Shown in pieces: positions 31,528 to 38,318 of a DNA stretch of 39,237 nucleotides. The DNA comes from Deltaproteobacteria bacterium. Lineage in GTDB: Bacteria > Myxococcota_A > UBA9160 > SMWR01. The position numbers and the translations under genes were made by a program. A model generated the notes under the pieces. It did no database searches. It was not told the origin of the DNA and was given only the letters and a program-made list of their open reading frames with translations. The number at the start of each line of letters is the position of its first letter. The first letter of the stretch is position 1. Location: assembly GCA_019310425.1 (NCBI GenBank), contig JAFDEI010000179.1, forward strand, positions 1-39,237, written 5' to 3'.

Positions 31528-33252
31528 TCACGCCAGGGCGTGCTGCCGAGGGCGTCTCGAGCCGGCCCATCCCATCCAGGCGCGCTTCATCGCGTGGATT
31601 TGATCTGAGCGATCGAATCCGACCACGCGCCGAAACCACCAGAGCTCCATGGCACTGGCGAATTCGCGGAAGCGCTGGTCGAGCGACAGTGGCGCGAGTG
31701 CGCGAACCCGGAGATCGGGCGGGGTCGCGTCATAGCGCACCCAGCCGGCGCGGTCGTAGTGGACTTCCGCCCAGGCGTGAGCGTCGGCGCGTGAGACCTC
31801 TACGAAATTCCCGACCCGGTTGGCCCGCCCTCCAGCGAAGCCGTTCACGAGCCGCGCTGGCAGGCCGGCGCTGCGCGCGAGGACGACGAAAGCGGAAGCG
31901 TAGTATTCGCAGTGCGCCGCCATGCTCTGGAACAAGAAGTGCTCGAGTGTCGATACTCCCCCCGAGTCGTCGAGAGTCGGCGGTGTGTCGCTGTAGCGGC
32001 CGTTCACGTACAAGTAGCGCTCGATCGCGCGCGCTTTTTCAGCGTCGCGGACTTTCTCGCGCGTGATTTCGTGGGCGAGAATTGCGACTGCGTCGGAGAA
32101 CTCGGGCAATTGGAGGTAGCGGTCGCCCTGCCATTTCGGGGGAGCCGCGGTGTCGCGCTCGAGTGCCGCGTCGACCCACATGGTTCGCTCGCTCTCGAAG
32201 GTATAGCGGACGCGTTCGTGACTCTGCTCAGGTGCGTAGAGTCCGCCGTTGGAGTCGGTCTCGAGCCGCCGGATGGTTCCCTGTAGGCCGCGTTTCAGGC
32301 CGATGCCGAACAGCACTCCCGCCTCGACCGGGTCGCGTACGATCGTCTGGATCAAATTCACCCGGTCGGGCTGATGCGAAAACGTCACACCGCCTTCGGC
32401 GCTCCCTGGTACCGGATCGTGGCCGGGCGGTGTGATCGACCAGCTGCTGCCGTCGAAGTGGTCGAACGCGAGGCCGCGCCAATACGCCTCTTCGCGCCCG
32501 GGCGCTTCGCCGTAAGTGGTTTCCACGCGCATCACCACGGTTGGGTCCTGCCGAATGCTGCCGAGCGCGCCGAGCGTGACCTTGTCGGAAAAGCCCGACG
32601 TGGCGGTTACTCCGGACATGCTGGAGGCGTTGATGACACTCGACCGCAGCCGCGGCAACACGACGAAGATCACCAGCGCGAGCGCAACCGAAGCCCCGGT
32701 GGCGAAGAGCGTCATCTTCAGCACCCCGGGAGTGAGGGCGCGCGACGCGGCCGCGTGGTCCCCCGCCTCGAGGGCTTCGCTGCGAAGTGTGTGGACGATC
32801 AGCGTCCAGACCGTCGCAAAGCTGAATGCGATCAGCAGTGGAGGGAAGAACACGCTGTCTGTCAGATTCGACGCGAGTACCACCTGGAAGAGCGCCAGCG
32901 CGACCAGCAGAAACTCGGTGCGGCGCGGTCGCGCGTCGACGAGCTGCAACGCCTGCGTGAGTGCCGCGAAATGGGCGAGGGCGATCGTGGATGGCCCTCC
33001 ACGCAGTGCAACACGTATCATCACGAACACGATGAAGAACATCCCGACGTTGAGCGCGATCGGGGATTTCTGCCAGCGTTGCGGCTGCGCACGCGTCGCC
33101 AACGAGTAGAGCAGGAAGAAGCCCTGAATGGCGACGACCCAGATTGCGAGTTGCTGCGTGATCCACAGCGAAGCGCTCGCGAGGGTGACGAGCGCCCAGG
33201 CGGAGGCCGGGCGCGGTTCGGCGACATCGATGCGGAACGCGCGCCGGCTCAT
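31528..33252 (-). CDS. TgpA-like membrane transglutaminase/protease homologue (frame-shifted near its C-terminus)
   Basis: A 574-residue product. The N-terminal third is a DUF3488-type bundle of about six to seven helices, followed by a large extracytoplasmic domain with a papain-like transglutaminase core. The catalytic triad is visible as Cys in MAAHCEYYASAFVVLAR, His in DAHAWAEVHY and Asp in WVRYDATPP. TgpA proteins are envelope enzymes whose physiological reaction is unsettled. They nearly always occur with DUF58 and MoxR, as here. The ATG at 33252 overlaps the DUF58 stop (ATGA). The frame breaks near 31563, after MKRAWMGWA; the expected last helix and DUF4129-like tail lie in the next frame (31562-31167). 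Confidence 0.87.
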   Translation of the reverse strand: MSRRAFRIDVAEPRPASAWALVTLASASLWITQQLAIWVVAIQGFFLLYSLATRAQPQRWQKSPIALNVGMFFIVFVMIRVALRGGPSTIALAHFAALTQALQLVDARPRRTEFLLVALALFQVVLASNLTDSVFFPPLLIAFSFATVWTLIVHTLRSEALEAGDHAAASRALTPGVLKMTLFATGASVALALVIFVVLPRLRSSVINASSMSGVTATSGFSDKVTLGALGSIRQDPTVVMRVETTYGEAPGREEAYWRGLAFDHFDGSSWSITPPGHDPVPGSAEGGVTFSHQPDRVNLIQTIVRDPVEAGVLFGIGLKRGLQGTIRRLETDSNGGLYAPEQSHERVRYTFESERTMWVDAALERDTAAPPKWQGDRYLQLPEFSDAVAILAHEITREKVRDAEKARAIERYLYVNGRYSDTPPTLDDSGGVSTLEHFLFQSMAAHCEYYASAFVVLARSAGLPARLVNGFAGGRANRVGNFVEVSRADAHAWAEVHYDRAGWVRYDATPPDLRVRALAPLSLDQRFREFASAMELWWFRRVVGFDRSDQIHAMKRAWMGWAGSRRPRQHALA

Positions 33253-34262
33253 GTCCGTTCCCGGGCGACTTGCGCATCGGGCTGGACGAGAGCGAGGTAG
33301 CTGAGTAGCCGAGATCGGTGGAGCCTTCCCGACCCGGCCGGGAAGCAGCGGCCGTCGGTGCGTAGCACCACTCGGTTGTCCGCGTCGATCAGCGCGACGA
33401 TCTCGGAAGCCGCCCACGAGACCCGATCCTCGAACGGATCGCCGCTCGGCACGTTGCGGGTCCGCAGGCGTACCTCGACTTCGGACTCGTGTTCATAGTC
33501 GGTTTCGGTGATGAGCAGCGCTCGGTGTCGCAGTGAGGCCCGCCAGTGGATCCGGCGGATGGTGTCGCCGTGTTCGAACTCGCGGAGCCCGACCGCGTTG
33601 GCACCCACGCCGCCGGGGCCCGTCACCCGCTCGCCGCCGCCCCGGGCTTCGCCGAACGACGCCGGGATCGCGACATTCTCGATCTTCGGGTAGACCAGCG
33701 AATCGGCCTCGGATTCGATTGTGAGCGACTTCGAGAAGAGTCCGAAGGGAAAGCGCGTATATACCTTGAAACAAACGAATTTCAGGTTCCCTCGATGCGC
33801 CGGTGCGAGATTGTACGAGCGCAGCTCGACGCTGCCCGGGTCGACGCGGAGCGCAAACGCGCGGCCGGCTGCGCGTTCGTCCTGGCCGTCTTCCTGGACA
33901 CGGTCTTCTACGAGAACCGCGAATGCGGGGACGCGCGGTTGGTGGTTCGAGATTTCGAGGCCGACGGCGGTGGTCTCACCCGCGAATAGATCGCGCGGCA
34001 GCCGGCGTCGCACGCGGATACCGCGCAGCGCAGACTCGGACATCACTCCCGAAAGGACCAGGAATGCGAGCATCAACGACAGCACCAGGTAGAGCAGGTT
34101 GTTGCCGGTGTTGAGCGCCGCAAAGCCGACGCCGAACGTGAGCACGCAGAAAATCCATCCCGCGCGGGTGGGGCGGAGTTTCCGCGGCGGACGCAGCCAG
34201 CGTTGCAGCCGGTCCTTTAGAGCGGAACCGGTATCCGTTCGAGAATTTCTCGCATCACCCAC
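33249..34262 (-). CDS. DUF58-domain protein
   Basis: A 337-residue protein. Two closely spaced membrane helices (about 35-75: WIFCVLTFGVGFAAL and LLYLVLSLMLAFLVLSG) are followed by a beta domain and the DUF58 signature GLREFEHGDTIRRIHWRAS. It is the standard partner of MoxR ATPases and TgpA in an envelope or von Willebrand-like chaperone system. The GTG start at 34262 lies 46 nt inside the moxR gene, and its stop overlaps the tgpA start, so the three are tightly coupled. The biochemical role of the family is not established. Confidence 0.9.
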   Translation of the reverse strand: MGDARNSRTDTGSALKDRLQRWLRPPRKLRPTRAGWIFCVLTFGVGFAALNTGNNLLYLVLSLMLAFLVLSGVMSESALRGIRVRRRLPRDLFAGETTAVGLEISNHQPRVPAFAVLVEDRVQEDGQDERAAGRAFALRVDPGSVELRSYNLAPAHRGNLKFVCFKVYTRFPFGLFSKSLTIESEADSLVYPKIENVAIPASFGEARGGGERVTGPGGVGANAVGLREFEHGDTIRRIHWRASLRHRALLITETDYEHESEVEVRLRTRNVPSGDPFEDRVSWAASEIVALIDADNRVVLRTDGRCFPAGSGRLHRSRLLSYLALVQPDAQVARERT

Positions 34263-35263
34263 GCTGTTTCCTCTCCGCCCCGAGCGCGACCGGAGCGCGG
34301 GTCGACGACGATCCGGTGCGAGAGCACGTCGACCGCCAGGTCGCGCACATCTTCGGGGATGCAGTAGTCCCGCCCGTCTACGAGCGCGCGAGCCTGGGCG
34401 GCTCGTCGCAATGAGATCGCAGCTCGAGGCGAGACACCGAGTTCGAGTGATTCGTGATCGCGGCTCTCGTGCACGATTGCGAGCAGATAGGAGACCAGGG
34501 ATTCGTCGAACTTGATCCGTTCCGCGGTCGACTGCATCGCGGTGACCTGGGCCATCGTAACCACTGGGTTGAGCTTCGGGAGGGAGGAGCGCGCCGGGTC
34601 TTCGCGCAGCACCGCGGCCTCGTCCTCCGGGTCGGGATAACCGATTCCGGTGCAGATCATGAAGCGGTCGAGCTGCGACTCCGGAAGCGGGTGGGTCCCG
34701 TGGTGCTCGAGCGGGTTCTGCGTTGCGACGACGAAGAACGGTTCGGGCAGACGGCGGGTTACGCCGTCCACGCTGACGGAGTTGTCGCTCATTGCCTCGA
34801 GCAGGGCGGACTGGGCCTTGGGGCTGGCGCGGTTGATCTCGTCCGCGAGCACGATGTTGGCGAAGATCGGACCTGGCTGAAACGCGAAGTTGCCGGTGGG
34901 GATTCCGTCGCGGATTTCCGGCATCGAGGTGCCGAGCAGATCTCCGGGGAGCAGGTCGCTCGTGAACTGCACGCGACGGAATTCCGCGTCGATCGAACGC
35001 GCGAGCGCGTGGGCGAGCGTCGTCTTGCCAACGCCCGGAACGTCTTCGAGCAGTAGATGGCCGCGTGCGATCAGCGTCTCGACGGCGCGTCGCACGACAT
35101 CGGGCTTGCCTCGGAGAGCACGCTCGACGTTCGCGCGGAGGCGGTCGGCATGCTCCCGGGCTACTTCGGGATTCAGCATCGGGGAATTCGCGTCGGTGTC
35201 GTTTTCCTGGGCGAGACGATCTTCGGCCACGGCCATTTCATCGGCGGGTAAAGGGTGGCGCAT
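34217..35263 (-). CDS. MoxR-family AAA+ ATPase
   Basis: A 348-residue protein from the ATG at 35263; a GTG at 35293 is possible. Walker A is GVGKTT (77-82) within LLEDVPGVGKTTLAHALARS, Walker B is IVLADEINRA (137-146), sensor 1 is FFVVATQNPLE, and the C-terminal lid has GVSPRAAISLRRAAQARAL. MoxR ATPases act as chaperones that mature or remodel envelope and metal-cofactor protein complexes, usually with DUF58 partners, which follow here. It lies 90 nt downstream of the aminopeptidase gene and is probably in the same transcription unit. Confidence 0.92.
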   Translation of the reverse strand: MRHPLPADEMAVAEDRLAQENDTDANSPMLNPEVAREHADRLRANVERALRGKPDVVRRAVETLIARGHLLLEDVPGVGKTTLAHALARSIDAEFRRVQFTSDLLPGDLLGTSMPEIRDGIPTGNFAFQPGPIFANIVLADEINRASPKAQSALLEAMSDNSVSVDGVTRRLPEPFFVVATQNPLEHHGTHPLPESQLDRFMICTGIGYPDPEDEAAVLREDPARSSLPKLNPVVTMAQVTAMQSTAERIKFDESLVSYLLAIVHESRDHESLELGVSPRAAISLRRAAQARALVDGRDYCIPEDVRDLAVDVLSHRIVVDPRSGRARGGEETAWVMREILERIPVPL

Positions 35264-35353
35264 GAGATGTGAACGGCCGTGAGGGCGATTCACTTTGCAG
35301 CAGGCAGTGCGCAGCCGGCGGCCTCGAGGTTCGGAATCGTTCGGGATTCGGCG

Positions 35354-36343
35354 TTACGGCGCGAGCAGGGCTTCGGCCGGGTCCGGAGCGTCTGCGGCTG
35401 CGCGCAGGCGCGCGATGAATTCGCCCAGGTTTCCGCCGAGTGCCGCGAGATTCGCAGCATAGCGTTCGATCCCAGCGGCGTAGGTTCCCGCGAGTGCCAC
35501 GCAGGCATCGTTCAGGCGGATGGTCTGGGCCAGCGCCGTGCCGTCGCGTCCGGTCAGTGCGAGCCCTGCGAGTTCCTCGCGAGCGGCATTTTCGAGGGCC
35601 TCGCGTCGGCGTTCCTGTTCGACACCGGGCTCGGTCTCCTGGTACAGCGCTTCGATCCGGTCGCGCAGTGCGGTCAGAACCGCCGACAGGGCACGCGAAT
35701 CGTCGACTGCCGCACGGCGTGTTTCGGCCGCGGTCGCGCCTTCGGTGTCGGCGTAGAACTGAACGCTTGCCTCCTGTCCAATGAAGCTGGCGACCGTCTC
35801 ATTGAAATCGACGTGGTCCTTCGTGTAGACCGTCGCGTGTACCAGCTCGTGGAAGATCGTTTCGACGGTTCTCCCCTCGCCGCCACGCAGCATCGGTGCG
35901 GTGACGGGGTCGTTGAGCCAGCCGAGTGTGGAGTAGGCCGAAACCGCGATCACGCAGACATCGAAGCCTTTGCCTCGCAATTTCTCAGCTTCGGCTTCCG
36001 CTCGCTCCCGGTCGAAGAAGCCCTTGTAGGGCAAGCGCCCGAGCAGCGGAAACCAGAAGCCGGCCGGCGTGACCTCGCCCGGACGGGTCGTTACCACGGT
36101 GGTGACGATCCGGTCGCCGGGCCAGTCGACGTAGCTCGTGTACTGTTCGTCGACCTCGAGGCCGAGGTCGTGCGCGTAGCTGCGGGCGCCTTGGATCGTT
36201 TCGAGCTGGCTGCGAAGCGACGCTGGCGTGGCCGGGTCCCTCATGACTTCGTCGATTGGTCGCTCGGCATACATCAACTGGGCCTGGCCGGTAGCGAGGT
36301 GACCGAGGTAACACCCCGTGTTGAACAGCGATAACGACAACAT
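35354..36343 (-). CDS. Putative zinc aminopeptidase lipoprotein (DUF2265/Aminopep family)
   Basis: A 329-residue product from the ATG at 36343. A short hydrophobic segment with lipobox FNTGC (Cys11) predicts an envelope lipoprotein, and the typical YLGHLATGQAQLM follows. The zinc site is His-Glu-Leu-Val-His (165-169), with Asn-Glu at 181-182 as the likely third ligand. From family knowledge these are annotated as predicted aminopeptidases; activity has rarely been tested. The signal peptide is unusually short with no basic n-region, so the true start could be upstream in the same frame, which is open to 36487. The start codon overlaps that of the divergent prmA gene within a single CATG. Confidence 0.83.
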   Translation of the reverse strand: MLSLSLFNTGCYLGHLATGQAQLMYAERPIDEVMRDPATPASLRSQLETIQGARSYAHDLGLEVDEQYTSYVDWPGDRIVTTVVTTRPGEVTPAGFWFPLLGRLPYKGFFDRERAEAEAEKLRGKGFDVCVIAVSAYSTLGWLNDPVTAPMLRGGEGRTVETIFHELVHATVYTKDHVDFNETVASFIGQEASVQFYADTEGATAAETRRAAVDDSRALSAVLTALRDRIEALYQETEPGVEQERRREALENAAREELAGLALTGRDGTALAQTIRLNDACVALAGTYAAGIERYAANLAALGGNLGEFIARLRAAADAPDPAEALLAP

Positions 36344-37217
36344 GGCGACCAGCGCGACCGGATTCGCGCGAATCCGGGTCTGTGCAGCCGAAACCGGAGC
36401 CGCGGAGTGGATCTCGGCCGAAGCCTGGGCCGCAGGGGCGGCGGGTGTCGAAGAGCGGGACTCGGGCGGGCGGATCGAGTTGCTCATCTACGCACCCGCG
36501 GCGGAGATTACGGCCGTGCGCGACGCGGTGTCGCAGACCGGCGTTGCGCTCGACCTCGAGCCGCCCGAGACGGTTCTCGAGACGGACTGGGCCGAGCAGT
36601 GGAAGCAGGGGCTCGAGGCGATCGTAGTGTCGGCGCGGCTGGTCGTGCGTCCATCCTTCGTCGCCCACGCCTTGGAACCGGGGCAGCTGGAGCTCGTCAT
36701 CGATCCGGGCCAGGCATTTGGAACGGGAGGGCACGCCTCGACGCGGCTCAGCCTCGAGTGGATCGATGCTCTCGCGGAAGACTTGCCGACGGCTCCGCGT
36801 GTGCTCGATGTCGGCACCGGCACGGGGGTGTTGGCGCTCGCGGCGATTCGGCTCGCGGGCGCGCACGCCGTGGCGTTCGACCTCGACCCGCTGGCGGCGG
36901 AAGCCGTGCGTGAGAATGCCGAGACCAACGGCGTTCGTGAGGGGCTGAGCCTCTTCATCGGCCCGCTCGACGCACTGGCGCCGATCGGCTTCGACCTCGT
37001 CCTCGCGAACCTGCTCAAGTCGGAGCTGCTTCCGCTACTCGGAGGCATCGCCGAGCGCGTCCGACCGGGCGGGTACGCGGTCTTCGCGGGCCTGCTTGCG
37101 AGCGAAGCCGATGAGATTCGCGCCGCGCCGGCAGCGAGAGTCTTCACGCCCGTGGCGGTGCGCGAAACCGATGACGCGAACGGAGACCGCTGGATCGCAC
37201 TCCTCATGCGGCGGTGA
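36342..37217 (+). CDS. prmA: Ribosomal protein L11 methyltransferase
   Basis: A 291-residue protein of family length. The small N-terminal substrate-binding domain (FARIRVCAAETGAAEW, GAAGVEERDSG) is followed by a linker with TDWAEQWKQGLEAIVVSARLVVRPSF, read here as TDWAEQWK and LVVRPSF, then PGQAFGTGGHASTRLSLEW, the hallmark PrmA motif. SAM motif I is VLDVGTGTGVLALAA, and DLVLANLLKSELLPL is the post-I motif. It trimethylates lysines and the N-terminus of ribosomal protein L11 in the cytoplasm. It ends convergent with the reductase gene, with a 14-nt overlap. Its start shares the bases CATG with the divergent aminopeptidase. Confidence 0.92.
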   Translation: MATSATGFARIRVCAAETGAAEWISAEAWAAGAAGVEERDSGGRIELLIYAPAAEITAVRDAVSQTGVALDLEPPETVLETDWAEQWKQGLEAIVVSARLVVRPSFVAHALEPGQLELVIDPGQAFGTGGHASTRLSLEWIDALAEDLPTAPRVLDVGTGTGVLALAAIRLAGAHAVAFDLDPLAAEAVRENAETNGVREGLSLFIGPLDALAPIGFDLVLANLLKSELLPLLGGIAERVRPGGYAVFAGLLASEADEIRAAPAARVFTPVAVRETDDANGDRWIALLMRR

Positions 37218-38100
37218 CGCGCTCGCGCCAATGGTCGAGCAGTCGTTCGAGCGTTCGGTCGAACGGGATACGCGGCTGCCAACCGGTGGCAGCCCTCAGC
37301 CGCTCCGCGTCGCCGACTGCATGGTCCGTGGGGCGATAGAACTCCGAGGCGACCTCGATTCGCGGCTCGACGCCGGCGAGCGAGCACAGAGTGTGCAGCG
37401 CATCGCCCACTCGGACGCCGGAGCCGCTGGCCACGTTGTAGATTCCACTCGCAACCTTCGGGTCGAGCAGCCGAATGTAGGCGTCGGTCACATCGTCGAT
37501 GTCGAGGAAGTCACGGACTGAATCCAGGTTTCCGACCCGCATCGAAGGCTCGGATCTGCCGGCCTCGATGGACGCGACCTGTCGCGCGAAGCTGGGCAGG
37601 ACGAAGGCGTCCGTCTGCCCGGGTCCGGTGTGGTTGAACGGACGAACCCGCACCACATCGAGCCCGCGCTCGGCGTAGATGCCGCCGAGCAGGTCGGCTG
37701 CTGCCTTGCAGCGCGAATAGGGTGAGCGCGGCTGCAGCGCGGAGGACTCGTCGAAGGGTGGGGCGCCGGGTTCCGTCGACCCGTAGAGATCGGCCGTGCT
37801 CACGAGGATCACACGCGCGGCCGGCACCGTGCGCTGGGCGACCTCGAGTACGCTGCGCGTGCCGAGGTAGTTCACGCGATAGGTGAGCTCTGGCTGCTGC
37901 CACGAGGTGGCCACCGAACTCACCGCGGCCAGGTGAATGATCGCGTCGGGCTCGACCTCACGGACCCGCGCCTCGACGGCGGCCGGGTCGGAGACATCCA
38001 TCTCGCGATCACTCGCCGCGACGCTCCATCCCTCTGCTTCGAGGCGGGGGAGCAGGTGCACTCCGACGAACCCCGCTGCTCCCGTGACGAGTACGCGCAT
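37204..38100 (-). CDS. NAD-dependent sugar epimerase/reductase, GDP-6-deoxy-D-mannose reductase (RMD)-like
   Basis: A 298-residue short-chain (extended SDR) enzyme. The NAD(P) site is G-A-A-G-F-V-G (residues 7-13), the catalytic pair is Tyr-x-x-x-Lys in SPYSRCKAA, and the segments RPFNHTGPGQ, VLPSFARQVASIEAG and RDFLDIDDVTDAY are typical of RMD enzymes. RMD reduces GDP-4-keto-6-deoxy-mannose to GDP-D-rhamnose. A related NDP-sugar epimerase role cannot be excluded. No GDP-mannose dehydratase is in the window. It may serve the glycan genes at 1816-8428. The ATG at 38100 places the Rossmann motif correctly; a TTG lies 9 nt upstream. Confidence 0.85.
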   Translation of the reverse strand: MRVLVTGAAGFVGVHLLPRLEAEGWSVAASDREMDVSDPAAVEARVREVEPDAIIHLAAVSSVATSWQQPELTYRVNYLGTRSVLEVAQRTVPAARVILVSTADLYGSTEPGAPPFDESSALQPRSPYSRCKAAADLLGGIYAERGLDVVRVRPFNHTGPGQTDAFVLPSFARQVASIEAGRSEPSMRVGNLDSVRDFLDIDDVTDAYIRLLDPKVASGIYNVASGSGVRVGDALHTLCSLAGVEPRIEVASEFYRPTDHAVGDAERLRAATGWQPRIPFDRTLERLLDHWRERVTAA

Positions 38101-38289
38101 GACCGGCAAACTGCCAGACCTATCCTCCGCGTGCTACCAGCGCACTGCTTTGGTGCGAGATGCGAGATGCGGGCTTCCGAGCGCTATTCGGCTTCGCCTG
38201 GGCGCCCGGCCTGCATCGGTGATATCTATTTCCCCACACGACCGGACCGCCCGGCGCATCCGGCGGCCTGCGGCCCCGAGGCGGGCGAT

Positions 38290-38302
38290 CCGCGCAACGC
38301 GG
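38290..38302 (+). other. Small hairpin upstream of the kinase-deaminase gene
   Basis: CCGCG-CAA-CGCGG is a perfect 5-bp stem with a 3-nt loop, followed by a run of nine G (38306-38314) before the ATG at 38319. The divergent 218-nt gap 38101-38318 otherwise shows no gene, only GC-rich sequence. The hairpin could affect translation of the downstream gene. Confidence 0.3.
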
Positions 38303-38318
38303 GGAGGGGGGGGGAGAG

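Noticed and set aside
31191-32066. Plus-strand frame over the tgpA region
   Set aside because: Low-complexity Arg/Ala/Gly protein without homology; the minus-strand catalytic triad is decisive.
33533-33600. GTTCGAACTC resembling a tRNA T-arm
   Set aside because: It lies inside the DUF58 signature codons and has no acceptor or anticodon stems around it.
38306-38314. Run of nine G before the kinase-deaminase gene as a phase-variation tract
   Set aside because: It lies outside the coding frame and no promoter spacing is evident; it could equally be a homopolymer error.
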